A stretch of 64,000 nucleotides of DNA from a bacterium (GCA_021833625.1 JAKBEU010000001.1:434001-498000); one strand, 5' to 3'; positions 1-8,559 are shown, counted from the first letter of the stretch. Notes: a model not told the origin generated them from the sequence alone. A program made the numbers and translations.

Positions 1-985
1 CCCCAAAGTTGGTAGTCCCTGACGGGGTAAAATTAATTGTTCCCGTCGGTTTTCCGTCACCGCCGATATCGGACCCTGTTGCTATCGTCGCGCCTACTAC
101 ATATGACTCTTGTGAACGTGAAGTTTGAGGATTTGATGCATTTCCCAAAGTATCGGTTGCTACCGCTTCTACACAGATCACTTCTCCCGTTTTCGGACTG
201 ATTACTATCGAATAATTTCCTCCTCCTTGATTTTCCATTGCAAGAGGCGCTTTTCCCTGTCCGTTGGGATTGCCGCAGGTGCTTGCTGTTGCTACTCCAA
301 CCCCCGACGGGTCAGAAATCACGCTGTCCACAATAAGTTTTCCGTTTACATATTTGGGTTTTCCAAGTGTAACTGTGGGAGCGGTGTTGTCGGCGGAAAT
401 ATTCAAACTGAATGTCGTTGGCATCGTACATATGTTCTGTCCGGTTAAACACTCCTGTCCTGCCACCACAACGTTAAAAACACCGTCCTCCGACGGAACA
501 ATGGAGAGTGTTGCCGGGGTATGTGTTTTATCGGGTTTTGGATGTATCTCAATTGTCGCATTCGCCCCCGGCGTTTGACTGAGTATACTGAGTCTTGTTT
601 CAATACTGGCCGAGGAAAGCGCAAGATTAATATCTTCTTGAGAAACGCCTCTCGCCTGTGCTGCTGCAACAAGCTGATTAACGGCACTTGTGTAAGTAAA
701 GTCGTCCTTGTATCCCCCTTTTACCAGGTGAGTAGTCTGTGCATCTACTCCATTGAAGGTCCCCTGATAATTTTGTATTTCTGCACTGGTCATGCTTGGT
801 CCACATCCGGCGAGAATAAGAGCCGTAAGGGCAATGAGAATGACTGTTTTATTCTTTTTTGACTCCAGTGTGGCGGGGAGTCTATGAGCAATTCTTCTGA
901 TGGTAGAAATTTGCGTGCTTAACGCACGCATCATTTGAGGACTAACTGTTGGCTCTGTTCCCTTGTGGGCAGCTTCCAATCCCAT
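1..985 (-). CDS. Lipoprotein-like surface protein with Ig-like domain (partial, C-terminus beyond window)
   Basis: The frame is open from the ATG at 985 to base 1, so about 328 residues are visible and the C-terminus lies outside. An unusually long basic N-terminal segment (about 47 residues) precedes a hydrophobic stretch ending in LILAGC near residue 61, which looks like a lipobox. A helical region rich in Ala/Gln follows, then a β-rich part with SADNTAPTVTLGKP and DTLGNASNPQTSR, typical of bacterial Ig-like repeats. A -10-like TATAAT sits at 1002-997, 11 nt before the start, and no Shine-Dalgarno is seen. The product is probably tethered to the outer face of the membrane. The long n-region is odd for a lipoprotein, so a plain membrane anchor is possible. 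Specific function unknown. Confidence 0.75.
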   Translation of the reverse strand, partial: MGLEAAHKGTEPTVSPQMMRALSTQISTIRRIAHRLPATLESKKNKTVILIALTALILAGCGPSMTSAEIQNYQGTFNGVDAQTTHLVKGGYKDDFTYTSAVNQLVAAAQARGVSQEDINLALSSASIETRLSILSQTPGANATIEIHPKPDKTHTPATLSIVPSEDGVFNVVVAGQECLTGQNICTMPTTFSLNISADNTAPTVTLGKPKYVNGKLIVDSVISDPSGVGVATASTCGNPNGQGKAPLAMENQGGGNYSIVISPKTGEVICVEAVATDTLGNASNPQTSRSQESYVVGATIATGSDIGGDGKPTGTINFTPSGTTNFG

Positions 986-1120
986 ATAAGAAGGGAATTA
1001 TATATCAAACTATAGGTATTAGCAATAATAATATGTAATAGTTTACGGAGCTTCAACAAAAGGACTCTCTTGTGCAGAAGGTTTTGTTATAAGTTTTTTT
1101 CAAAAAAAATATGATGTGTA
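986..1120. other. Short AT-rich intergenic stretch
   Basis: AT-rich spacer between two minus-strand genes. It contains the -10-like TATAAT (997-1002) of the downstream lipoprotein-like gene. No other gene or clear terminator is seen. Confidence 0.5.
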
Positions 1121-3637
1121 TTATATATGTACTATCTTCTTTACTCCCCGAATAAAAAACAGAATCGATGCGGAAAGCGCAATAAACAAAATATACTGGA
1201 CGTATGAGACAGGAGAAACGCTGAATACTTTTGAAAGTGCCGGAATACGGACAATTCCCAACTGGAAAACAAACGGAAGGGTGAATACCGCCAAGAAAAG
1301 CGGGGTCAAAAGCGTTCTTATATGCGAGCGGATATGCCGATGGCTCAACCACAGATCGACAAAGATAAACGACTGTATAAGGGTAAGGACGGAAAATACT
1401 GCTGCCTTTGCCGTTCCCTCGGAAATTCGCAAAAACAGGGCATACGAAGCAAGAGTAATGACACTGGTAAGGATACCCACTAATAAAATATATTTTTGCT
1501 CCTTTTTTTGGAGCAATTCAAGTTCTTTCTGCGGTTTCTCCGCCATAAGATTTCGGGTACGGGGAGAAAATGCAAGAGAAAGCGCGGGCAGTCCATCCGT
1601 TACCAGGTTGATATAGAGCAGTTGTATCGGAAATAATACATGGTTAAATCCCAACATCAGTCCTCCGATAAGTGTTACTGCTTCTGAAATATTACAGGAG
1701 AGGAGATATTGAATTGCATTTTTAAGATTATTGATGATGTTGCGTCCCTCTTCAACCGCAGTAACAATTGAGGCAAAATTATCATCAGTAATCACCATAT
1801 CGGCAGCCTCCCGCGCCACATCCGTTCCGACAAGTCCCATTGCAATACCGACGTCCGCCTGTTTTAGTGCTATTGCGTCATTCACTCCATCCCCTGTTAC
1901 GGCAACGACCTCTCCCAATTTTTGGAACAGCGTGACAATGCGGTTTTTGTGAAACGGTGTCGTGCGGGCAAATATATTCGTATTAGGAAGAAGTACCAGA
2001 AGTTCTTCATCGGAATATTTTTCAAGCTGTGCCCCCGTTATGATATCGCAGCCCGGTGTTACAATGCCGGATGTTACCCCGATTGCCTCAGCGGTCCTTT
2101 CGTTGTCTCCCGTAATCATAACAACACGTATTCCGGCCTGTTGCGCTCTTTTTACCGCCTCCCTCACTTCGGGACGCGGCGCGTCATGAATGGCGACCAT
2201 GCCAAGAAAAACTTCGTTTTTCAATTTTACATTTTTAATTTCGAATTTCGAATCAGGGAGATTTGTGCAGTAGGCAAATGCCAGAACCCTTAACCCCTTT
2301 CGTGCCCATACATCCATTTGACCTTCTATTTTCTTTCGTTCTTCAAAGGTAAGCGGATGGTGCTGGGTTCCCTTCTGGACAAAAGCGCACACCTCAAGAA
2401 CGGACTCAGGTGCACCCTTGGTATAAATGGTATTCCCGACACGAACTGACATCCGTTTTGTAACACTGTCAAACGGCGCCTCATCAAGGATTGGATTCCC
2501 TCTCCGCAACTCTTCAATGTTGACCCCCAAATCTTTTCCCATATACAAAAGTGCGCCCTCTGTCGGATCCCCCAATACGTCATAGGTGCCGTGATCATGT
2601 TTATAAACGAGCGATGCGGTCGAGCATAAAATACCGTTTTGCACAAGATGGTGAAACGGATGATTCTCAAGGTGAGGAAGCTCGTCAGCATAGAGATTCT
2701 CATCCACATATACTTCCTTTATCTTCATCTTATTTGTCGTCAAAGTCCCTGTTTTATCGGTAGCGATAAGGGTTACACTGCCGAGAGCTTCAATTGAGGA
2801 AAGTTTTCGTATGATGGATTTTTTCTTGCTCATTTCATTCACCCCTATCGCAAGAGTGATTGTCATAACGGCCGGAAGCCCTTCCGGTACTACCGCAACC
2901 GCAAGGGAAATGGAAAGTAAAAACGCCGGAAAATAACTTGACCCCTGAAGAAGTGATATAAAAAAAACAATCATTGCGGATATGACGCCGATTATGCCGA
3001 TGGTACGGGTAAGCTGTTTTAATTTTATCTGTAAAGGTGTTTCTGTGTCTTCTATTATGGAAAGGTTGTGCGCAATTTGCCCAAATTTTGTCTGCATTCC
3101 CGTATGTACTATTTTGACTATTCCACGTCCTTTCGAAACTATCGTTCCCGAAAACACTTCATCATTTTCTGCTTTCGCAACCGGAAGAGACTCTCCCGTA
3201 AGGAGGGATTCGTTTATCTCGACATTCCGATTTTCCACTAAAATTCCGTCTGCGGATATTTTTACCCCCTCTTCAATGATGCAGATATCGCCCGGTACAA
3301 TATTGTTGCTTGGGATTTCCTGTTCGATGCCATCTCTAATAACCCTCACCTTAGCAACGGAATATTTCTTCAAAGCAGCAATAGATTCTTCTGCTTTTGC
3401 CTCCTGATAAATACCAAACAATGCGTTTAAAATGACGATTGTAACGATAAGCGCCCCGTCAACAGGTTCCCCTATAATAAATGAAAGCCCTGCTGCGACG
3501 ATAAGGAGGAGGGTTAAAAAGTTGTTAAATTGTTCAACAAATTTTTGTAGCAATGTCTTTTTCTTACCTTCCGTTATCGTGTTTTGCCCGTATTTTATTA
3601 GAAGTTGAGACACCTCTTCTGTTGACAATCCATGCAT
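1121..3637 (-). CDS. Type IIA P-type ATPase, probably calcium-transporting
   Basis: The 838-residue product has the full P-type ATPase layout: N-terminal cation-ATPase segment, actuator loop with TGES (147-150), M4 motif PEGLPA (251-256), phosphorylation site DKTGT (294-298), nucleotide-binding KGAPES (from 407), hinge TGDGVND (581-587) and a C-terminal membrane domain. The ion-site residues match the SERCA/PMR1 class: the PEGL glutamate in M4, N649 and E652 in M5, and N677, T680 and D681 in M6 (NLVTDGLP). Calcium export driven by ATP hydrolysis at the cytoplasmic membrane is therefore the best call; Mn2+ or mixed specificity cannot be excluded. The hinge reads DAIALK where DAPALK is usual. 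A stretch at 2221-2254 has low-complexity, intergenic-like DNA (see findings). Confidence 0.93.
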   Translation of the reverse strand: MHGLSTEEVSQLLIKYGQNTITEGKKKTLLQKFVEQFNNFLTLLLIVAAGLSFIIGEPVDGALIVTIVILNALFGIYQEAKAEESIAALKKYSVAKVRVIRDGIEQEIPSNNIVPGDICIIEEGVKISADGILVENRNVEINESLLTGESLPVAKAENDEVFSGTIVSKGRGIVKIVHTGMQTKFGQIAHNLSIIEDTETPLQIKLKQLTRTIGIIGVISAMIVFFISLLQGSSYFPAFLLSISLAVAVVPEGLPAVMTITLAIGVNEMSKKKSIIRKLSSIEALGSVTLIATDKTGTLTTNKMKIKEVYVDENLYADELPHLENHPFHHLVQNGILCSTASLVYKHDHGTYDVLGDPTEGALLYMGKDLGVNIEELRRGNPILDEAPFDSVTKRMSVRVGNTIYTKGAPESVLEVCAFVQKGTQHHPLTFEERKKIEGQMDVWARKGLRVLAFAYCTNLPDSKFEIKNVKLKNEVFLGMVAIHDAPRPEVREAVKRAQQAGIRVVMITGDNERTAEAIGVTSGIVTPGCDIITGAQLEKYSDEELLVLLPNTNIFARTTPFHKNRIVTLFQKLGEVVAVTGDGVNDAIALKQADVGIAMGLVGTDVAREAADMVITDDNFASIVTAVEEGRNIINNLKNAIQYLLSCNISEAVTLIGGLMLGFNHVLFPIQLLYINLVTDGLPALSLAFSPRTRNLMAEKPQKELELLQKKEQKYILLVGILTSVITLASYALFLRISEGTAKAAVFSVLTLIQSFIFVDLWLSHRHIRSHIRTLLTPLFLAVFTLPFVFQLGIVRIPALSKVFSVSPVSYVQYILFIALSASILFFIRGVKKIVHI

Positions 3638-3675
3638 AGCTTATAGTTTAATATTCATCAATTGGTAACCGTTTT

Positions 3676-4200
3676 TTAATTGACGCTTAATTCCTTCAGT
3701 GTATGCATTACTCTCATTTTCCGAAGACTTGCATACGCAAGTTCCATTGTCTCCATTATGTCGATAATTATTTTATTTGCTTCATCAAAACTGACCGATT
3801 TTACGTTGTGAGGGAAATAATGAAAAATCTGATTTCTCCCGAGTTTCCACGTACTCCATATTTTTTCCGCGAGCTCCCGTGAACCGTTTAGCCGTATCTT
3901 TTCATAGAGTGATTTATCACCCAATTTCTGCACAAGGTTTGGCGACATCAGTTTGCCCAGGCGGAGATGATCGGAGATATAGTCAAGATGAGAAATAAGA
4001 CGGACGTCTTTGAACAGTTGTTTTAAAAACCCTTCATATGCCTTTGCAAATGGAAATATGAGGAAAGAATAGTCTTTGAAGGTATAAGCATGGTCTTTTA
4101 TGACTTCATTCATAAGATACTGCCCCTCTTCTATCAGATTGCGCTGATTCTGTGAGAAATATTCCCAAAGAAGGGATTTTGTTGACGTATTTTCCTGCAT
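3676..4200 (-). CDS. HEPN-type protein resembling the RnlA/LsoA toxin C-terminal domain
   Basis: An all-helical protein of 174 residues with start ATG at 4200; an upstream in-frame ATG at 4251 would add 17 residues. It carries RNQIFH (R122 to H127), the R-x4-H signature of HEPN nucleases, preceded by AYEGFLKQLF near residues 54-63, which recalls the conserved helix of the RnlA/LsoA catalytic domain. HEPN domains of this type cleave RNA and form dimers. No antitoxin or nucleotidyltransferase partner is adjacent: the neighbours are a P-type ATPase and a kinase on the other strand. The protein may be a stand-alone RNase, a toxin with a distant partner, or an adaptor. The family assignment is by motif only. 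Confidence 0.55.
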   Translation of the reverse strand: MQENTSTKSLLWEYFSQNQRNLIEEGQYLMNEVIKDHAYTFKDYSFLIFPFAKAYEGFLKQLFKDVRLISHLDYISDHLRLGKLMSPNLVQKLGDKSLYEKIRLNGSRELAEKIWSTWKLGRNQIFHYFPHNVKSVSFDEANKIIIDIMETMELAYASLRKMRVMHTLKELSVN

Positions 4201-4297
4201 ATATCTATGGTACCAGATTTTTATTGTGGATAAAACGCCAATTATCCACATGATTTAGCTTCAATTGTTGCAAAAATAACGACTATTTCCATAAATG

Positions 4298-4326
4298 TTG
4301 ATTTTATAATGGAACTGGTCTACAAT
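4298..4326 (+). promoter_or_regulatory. Promoter of the cytidylate-kinase-like gene
   Basis: TTGATT at 4298-4303 and TACAAT at 4321-4326 with a 17-bp spacer form a good sigma70-type promoter. The expected leader before the ATG at 4346 is about 13 nt and contains a weak GGA. Confidence 0.55.
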
Positions 4327-4345
4327 ACTAATCACGATAGGACTT

Positions 4346-5017
4346 ATGAAAAGGATATTTGATCTCATTAATAAGAACCTCAACAACTCCCTTTTAACCG
4401 GCTTAAGAAAGCGGGGGGGCGACGTTACTCCTATTATCGTCATCTCAAGGGAAAAAGGGTCTGGAGGACGCCCTATTGCCTACCTCGTCACAAAACTGCT
4501 CGGAGCTCCATGGAAGATATATCATAAGGATATTATCGATGAAATGGCCGAAGAAACAACGCTGGAGAAAGAAGCGGTGGAGGATGTGGATGAAGCAAAG
4601 ACACCCATCATGACTCAGCTTTTAAACAACATATTTGGAAAAAAATATCTCACTCTAAATGAATACTACAAGCATCTTCTGCGCATTTTAGCAGCGATAG
4701 GAAACCGCGGGTATGCAGTCATCGTAGGGAGAGGCGCCAACTTTCTCTTTCCTCATGCGCTCAAAGTGCGGATTGTCTCAACAATGAAAACACGAATTGA
4801 CTGGGTGATGAAATATGAAAAAGTATCCTACAAAGAAGCGGTAAAACGAATTGAAGAATCGGATAAGAAGCGGATCGAATTTACCAAAGCTCTCTTCCAA
4901 CACGATCAACAAAAAGCACATCACTATGACCTCGTAATCAGGACGGGAAATGAAATGAGCGTTGAAGATGCTGCAGACCTTATCGTCTACCTCGCAAAGA
5001 AAAAATTCAAACTCTAA
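4346..5017 (+). CDS. Cytidylate kinase-like family protein
   Basis: The 223-residue product has the P-loop SREKGSGGRPIA near residues 35-46, in the form typical of the cytidylate-kinase-like family (Cytidylate_kin2). This is followed by KIYHKDIIDEMAEE and the motif IVGRGANFLF. The fold is a nucleoside-monophosphate kinase, expected to phosphorylate CMP/dCMP, but substrates of this branch are not well established. About 27 N-terminal residues precede the kinase core. It ends 12 bp from the convergent rplA stop and has its own promoter. Confidence 0.82.
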   Translation: MKRIFDLINKNLNNSLLTGLRKRGGDVTPIIVISREKGSGGRPIAYLVTKLLGAPWKIYHKDIIDEMAEETTLEKEAVEDVDEAKTPIMTQLLNNIFGKKYLTLNEYYKHLLRILAAIGNRGYAVIVGRGANFLFPHALKVRIVSTMKTRIDWVMKYEKVSYKEAVKRIEESDKKRIEFTKALFQHDQQKAHHYDLVIRTGNEMSVEDAADLIVYLAKKKFKL

Positions 5018-5029
5018 GCTTCTTTCTCC

Positions 5030-5773
5030 TTATTCTTCGATTTCAATCTCAATGGAAGGACTCATTGTGGTAGCCAAAAACACATTCTTTATGTGCATTT
5101 TGCCGACCGCTTTTATAAGCGCATCTGCATTTGCGACTAAGTGTGCACTTTCGTGGCTTTTTTTTCCGATCATCTGGTGAAGGATAGGAAATTTCGGCTC
5201 TGTTTTAAAACGCAGTGTTCCTTTTTGAAATTTTTTGACTACTTCGTCAGGATTTGTTGAAATTGTGCCTGCTTTCGGGTTAGGCATCAATCCCTTCGGA
5301 CCCAACACTTTTGCAAAACGTGCAAGCTTGGGCATGAATGACGGATGAGTAACGAGAATGTCAAATTCTATCTTTCCTTGTGCAAGATCTTCCAACACCT
5401 TGTCATTTACGACGGCAACATGTACTGTTTTGCCTGTCGTGAAAGGAAGCTCAACTTCTCCTCTAATGCCTGTTTTGTCAACATTCATATGGACATCGAC
5501 TGATTCGTCAAATGATGCGTATGATATTTTTTTCAAGAGTTCAACAGCTTCAGCCAGCTTCATTTTCTTTCCTTTTTCAAGTTTTTTTTCTGCTGCCTGG
5601 TGTTTTTTTCCTTTGACGCTTACTTTTGTGGATGTTTTTGTGTCTTTTGTTTCTTTTTTTCCTTTTCCCTGTAAATCAACCGGTTTCTCTGCCTTAACTT
5701 CTTCTTTTACTTCAGCTTCCGGTTTTTTATCAATGTTCTCAAGGCCGAGCACGCGTGTACGAATTTTTCCCAT
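5030..5773 (-). CDS. rplA: Ribosomal protein uL1, with charged N-terminal extension and shortened domain II
   Basis: The signature VLGPKGLMPNPKAGT lies at residues 156-170 and the C-terminal strands match uL1 of the L1 stalk, where it moves deacylated tRNA out of the E site and can repress its own mRNA. Two features are unusual. Residues about 12-68 form a Lys/Glu-rich, low-complexity extension. The core from residue 70 is about 175 residues rather than about 230; by eye, roughly 18 residues are missing from domain II between HVAVVNDKV and LEDLAQGKIEFDI. It is the last gene of secE-nusG-rplK-rplA, 36 bp after rplK. Confidence 0.95.
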   Translation of the reverse strand: MGKIRTRVLGLENIDKKPEAEVKEEVKAEKPVDLQGKGKKETKDTKTSTKVSVKGKKHQAAEKKLEKGKKMKLAEAVELLKKISYASFDESVDVHMNVDKTGIRGEVELPFTTGKTVHVAVVNDKVLEDLAQGKIEFDILVTHPSFMPKLARFAKVLGPKGLMPNPKAGTISTNPDEVVKKFQKGTLRFKTEPKFPILHQMIGKKSHESAHLVANADALIKAVGKMHIKNVFLATTMSPSIEIEIEE

Positions 5774-5809
5774 GTGTGTAAAATTTAATTTCTATAATGT
5801 AATAATATG

Positions 5810-6235
5810 TTAGGCTTCAACGTCAACGCCCATTGAACGGGCTGCTCCTGCAACAACTTTTTTTGCCGCTTCGATGTCATTTGCATTCATGTCGGGCATT
5901 TTTTCTTTTGCAATTGTCTCAAGCTGTGCTTTTGTCAGTTTTCCGACCTTTTCCGTGTTCGGTTTGCCTGAAGCCACCTGAAGTCCGAGAGTCTTTTTGA
6001 TCATCGCGGATACTGGAGGAAGCTTGGTAATAAAGGTGAATGTTCTGTCTTCAAATACCGTAATGACGGCGGGAATAACCTGTCCCTTTAATTTTGACGT
6101 TCGTGCATTATATTCTTTGATGAACTCCATGATGGGAACACCGTGTTGTCCGAGTGCCGGTCCCACTGGCGGTGCCGGAGTTGCTTCTCCTGCCGCAAGA
6201 TTTAATTTCAATATTGTTTTTACTTTTTTTGCCAT
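5810..6235 (-). CDS. rplK: Ribosomal protein uL11
   Basis: At 141 residues this is the normal length. It opens with [20 protein letters not shown] and contains [14 protein letters not shown] and the C-terminal RNA-binding [10 protein letters not shown]. uL11 binds the GTPase-associated centre of 23S rRNA. It lies 18 bp after nusG in the conserved order secE-nusG-rplK-rplA. Confidence 0.97.
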   Translation of the reverse strand: MAKKVKTILKLNLAAGEATPAPPVGPALGQHGVPIMEFIKEYNARTSKLKGQVIPAVITVFEDRTFTFITKLPPVSAMIKKTLGLQVASGKPNTEKVGKLTKAQLETIAKEKMPDMNANDIEAAKKVVAGAARSMGVDVEA

Positions 6236-6253
6236 ACGTTTAGAAAATGATTA

Positions 6254-6841
6254 TTATAACTTTGCAAGTTGAAGGAAGTCGAGTTCGACAGGCGTTTCAC
6301 GATCAAAAATTGAAACAAGAACGCGCACCTTTCCTTTTTCTTCATCAACCGCTTCAATTGTTCCCAAGAAATCCGAAAACGGTCCCTCGGTAATCTTGAC
6401 CGCTTCTCCGACGGAGAACTTTGATTTGAACTTTGGTTGCTCTTGTTGGACGAATTTCATTATCGCTTGCACCTCTTTTTCAGAAATAGGAGTGGGCTTT
6501 AAACCGGCTCCAACGAAGCCAGTTACTCCTTCTGTGGTGCGGACAACCAACCATGAATCATCGTTCAGGATCATACGGATCAATATATATCCTGGAAATA
6601 CCTTTTCAATTGCTTTTGCTTTCTTTCCTTTTTTTATGACAATAACATCGCGCATCGGGATGACGATATCAAAAATCTTGTCTTCTACCCCAAGACTTTT
6701 AATACGCTGTTCGAGCGCTTGTTTTACTTTATTTTCGTATCCTGTTTGGATATGAATGACATACCATTTCGCATCATTACCGACTGCAACGGCTGTCTTT
6801 AACGCTTCTTTTTGTTCTGCACTAACCTGCGAGGCATCCAT
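6254..6841 (-). CDS. nusG: Transcription antitermination/elongation factor NusG
   Basis: The 195-residue protein has an NGN domain (WYVIHIQTGYENKVKQALE, then FPGYILIRM and TTEGVTGFVG) and a C-terminal KOW domain with VKITEGPFSDFLGTIEAVD. NusG binds RNA polymerase to raise processivity and links it to the ribosome or Rho; rho itself is present at 47712-49085. About 20 extra residues precede the NGN core. It sits between secE and rplK. Confidence 0.96.
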   Translation of the reverse strand: MDASQVSAEQKEALKTAVAVGNDAKWYVIHIQTGYENKVKQALEQRIKSLGVEDKIFDIVIPMRDVIVIKKGKKAKAIEKVFPGYILIRMILNDDSWLVVRTTEGVTGFVGAGLKPTPISEKEVQAIMKFVQQEQPKFKSKFSVGEAVKITEGPFSDFLGTIEAVDEEKGKVRVLVSIFDRETPVELDFLQLAKL

Positions 6842-6854
6842 AATAAAAATAAAC

Positions 6855-7055
6855 TTATCTGAGTTTTGTTAATAATTCGAGGCCCTTTGCCAATAGAACG
6901 TCAATTATACCGATATAAATCCCAATAATCAAGGATATCCCTATGACTATGGAAGTTAATCGAATCGTCTGAGTGCGTGTTGGCCATGTTACTTTTTTGA
7001 GCTCGTCAACAATGCCATTTGCAAATCGAGGACCAATGTTTGGTTTTGCTGCCAT
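6855..7055 (-). CDS. secE: Preprotein translocase subunit SecE
   Basis: A 66-residue single-span SecE with the amphipathic motif VDELKKVTWPTRTQTI followed by one transmembrane helix (about residues 36-60). It joins SecY and SecG in the translocon that must export the many surface proteins here. The frame extends upstream to 7118, but ATG 7055 is preferred: it is preceded at 7 nt by the extended -10 TGCTACAAT (hexamer at 7068-7063), and the longer form would overlap the divergent gene. First gene of the secE-nusG-rplK-rplA operon. Confidence 0.93.
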   Translation of the reverse strand: MAAKPNIGPRFANGIVDELKKVTWPTRTQTIRLTSIVIGISLIIGIYIGIIDVLLAKGLELLTKLR

Positions 7056-7062
7056 AATGGTA

Positions 7063-7090
7063 ATTGTAGCACAGTTTTTTTCATTATAAT
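7063..7090. promoter_or_regulatory. Divergent pair of -10 boxes (secE and the 7098 gene), both leaderless-type
   Basis: On the minus strand TGC-TACAAT (hexamer 7068-7063) ends 7 nt before the secE ATG. On the plus strand TATAAT (7085-7090) ends 7 nt before the ATG at 7098. Neither has a convincing -35. A start 6-7 nt after the -10 would put the mRNA 5' end on the start codon in both directions. Confidence 0.6.
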
Positions 7091-7097
7091 GAGTATT

Positions 7098-7733
7098 ATG
7101 ACCAAAGAACTTGTTCATTCATTTATCTTAATTATCTGTATTGCGCTCTCCTTTATATTCCCCCAAACGCCTCTTGCCGCATATGATGTTGAGATAGCTG
7201 CGGGGCTTTTTGTACTGCTTTTTTTTGCACGACGGATAAATTTATTTTCCCGCAGGACCCGTCTTTTGGAGTCAACTGTTTTTACCCTTATCATCATGGT
7301 GGTTGTCAACACAACCGGAGGGCTCCATTCCGAATTTTTCTTCCTTATTTATTTTCTGCTGTTTGCCCTCACTCTTCTTCTTGAACCTATTATCCCGATA
7401 ATTATGACTCTTGCCCTTATGATTTTCTATTTATTCACTCTTCCCGCAGATAGTTCACTGAGTCAGCTTCTTCCTATTTTTTCCCTTGCCTGTATGACAC
7501 CGTTTGCCCTCATTCTTGGAAATGAATATGAAGAAACGCTACGGCTTGAAAAAAGTATAAAGCAACAAAAGGAAGACACTTTCCTTTTTTTATCGCTCAT
7601 GTTGAAGAATCATCTGAACCATATTAAAAAATCAATTGACAACTTTCTTGGTGACCACGAACTTTCCGAAATCCGCAAACAAGTGCACAGTATGGAAAAA
7701 CTCATTGATATGTTTGAAAAAGAGCAAAAATAA
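7098..7733 (+). CDS. Membrane protein resembling a sensor kinase truncated after the first DHp helix
   Basis: A 211-residue protein with about five hydrophobic segments (roughly residues 5-24, 31-45, 58-78, 80-100, 105-125), then a charged helical tail of about 70 residues. The motif NTTGGLHSEFFFLIYFLL recalls the membrane sensor part of some histidine kinases. The tail segment LSLMLKNHLNHIKKSIDNF is spaced like a dimerisation/phosphoacceptor helix, but no ATPase domain follows. Function unknown. Start 7098 is chosen over ATG 7089 because 7089 lies inside the -10 box. The next gene starts 1 nt after its stop, so the two are probably co-transcribed. Confidence 0.7.
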   Translation: MTKELVHSFILIICIALSFIFPQTPLAAYDVEIAAGLFVLLFFARRINLFSRRTRLLESTVFTLIIMVVVNTTGGLHSEFFFLIYFLLFALTLLLEPIIPIIMTLALMIFYLFTLPADSSLSQLLPIFSLACMTPFALILGNEYEETLRLEKSIKQQKEDTFLFLSLMLKNHLNHIKKSIDNFLGDHELSEIRKQVHSMEKLIDMFEKEQK

Positions 7734-7734
7734 G

Positions 7735-8559
7735 ATGAAAAAAATATGTTTTCAACGGTTTACCCCTGTTTTTCTTCTTTTTGTCTTTCTCTATCTATTT
7801 TTCCTTTATCCCGCTCAGGCAGTAAATATGGAGTCGGATCAATACCGCATCCAATTCGGAACCATTGATATCGGAGGACAAAAAATGACCGACACAGTTA
7901 ATAACACATATACGCTTACCACCTCCCTTGGCCAAGCAGCCGCAAAAGAGTTTGCGTCCAATGGGTTTACCATAAAAGCGGGGTTTCAATATGTTTATTC
8001 GCGCATCCCCTTTACCTTCTCGCTTTCGAATACAAAAGTAGATTTCGGGACACTCCTCCCGAGCAGTCCCACGACCGGTCAGTTAACCCTTAAAGTTTCT
8101 TTTGGAGGAGCAGGTCAGTATATTGTTACCGTCCGTGCAGATGGACCGTTCAAACAGGTGTTGGGCTCAAACATCATTCCGGCAACCAGCTGTAACGGAG
8201 GAGTAGACACCTGTTCCATTACTCTTGCCAAACAATGGACATCCACTTCCGCATACGGGTTAGGATATTCCATGACGGGACAGGATATTGCCACTGATTT
8301 CATAGATAGCACTTATTTTCGTCCATTTGCAAATGCTCTCGTTCCAGAGAATCCGGCAGTTATTATGCAAAGTGTCAATGTTACGGCAAACTTGACGCCA
8401 ACCCCTAATCCTTCCTATTCGCCCGCCCCTTCCCTTGCCGGAACGCCACGGGACACAACACACCAGTCGGTGATAACATTGAAAACAAATATTTCATCCG
8501 TTCAACCCGCCGGAAGTTATGCGACCGTTATCCGTTTTCTCGCAACACCGTCGTTTTAA
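7735..8559 (+). CDS. Secreted WxL-like surface protein (first cassette)
   Basis: The 274-residue product begins with a signal peptide (hydrophobic core residues 10-26, cleavage likely after YPAQA). It continues as a β-rich domain with TFSLSNTKVDFGTLLPSSPTTGQ, a GLGYSMTGQD motif and a terminal SVQPAGSYATVIRFLATPSF. The same tail pattern (GLGYSLSNQ, then QPAGYYFNKVKYTASALF) ends the protein at 12859-14364, and both are followed by a DUF916-like membrane protein. This pairing recalls the WxL/DUF916 surface systems of Firmicutes, though the W-x-L tripeptides are absent. It likely sits at the cell wall. Family link inferred from pattern and context. Confidence 0.65.
   Translation: MKKICFQRFTPVFLLFVFLYLFFLYPAQAVNMESDQYRIQFGTIDIGGQKMTDTVNNTYTLTTSLGQAAAKEFASNGFTIKAGFQYVYSRIPFTFSLSNTKVDFGTLLPSSPTTGQLTLKVSFGGAGQYIVTVRADGPFKQVLGSNIIPATSCNGGVDTCSITLAKQWTSTSAYGLGYSMTGQDIATDFIDSTYFRPFANALVPENPAVIMQSVNVTANLTPTPNPSYSPAPSLAGTPRDTTHQSVITLKTNISSVQPAGSYATVIRFLATPSF

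Noticed and set aside
1116-1616. 166-codon plus-strand frame opposite the P-type ATPase
   Set aside because: Antisense to a clearly conserved gene, with no recognisable motifs or promoter.
5018-5029. Rho-independent terminator between the convergent cytidylate-kinase-like gene and rplA
   Set aside because: The 12-bp gap has no inverted repeat; no convincing hairpin plus T-run terminators were found at other gene ends either.
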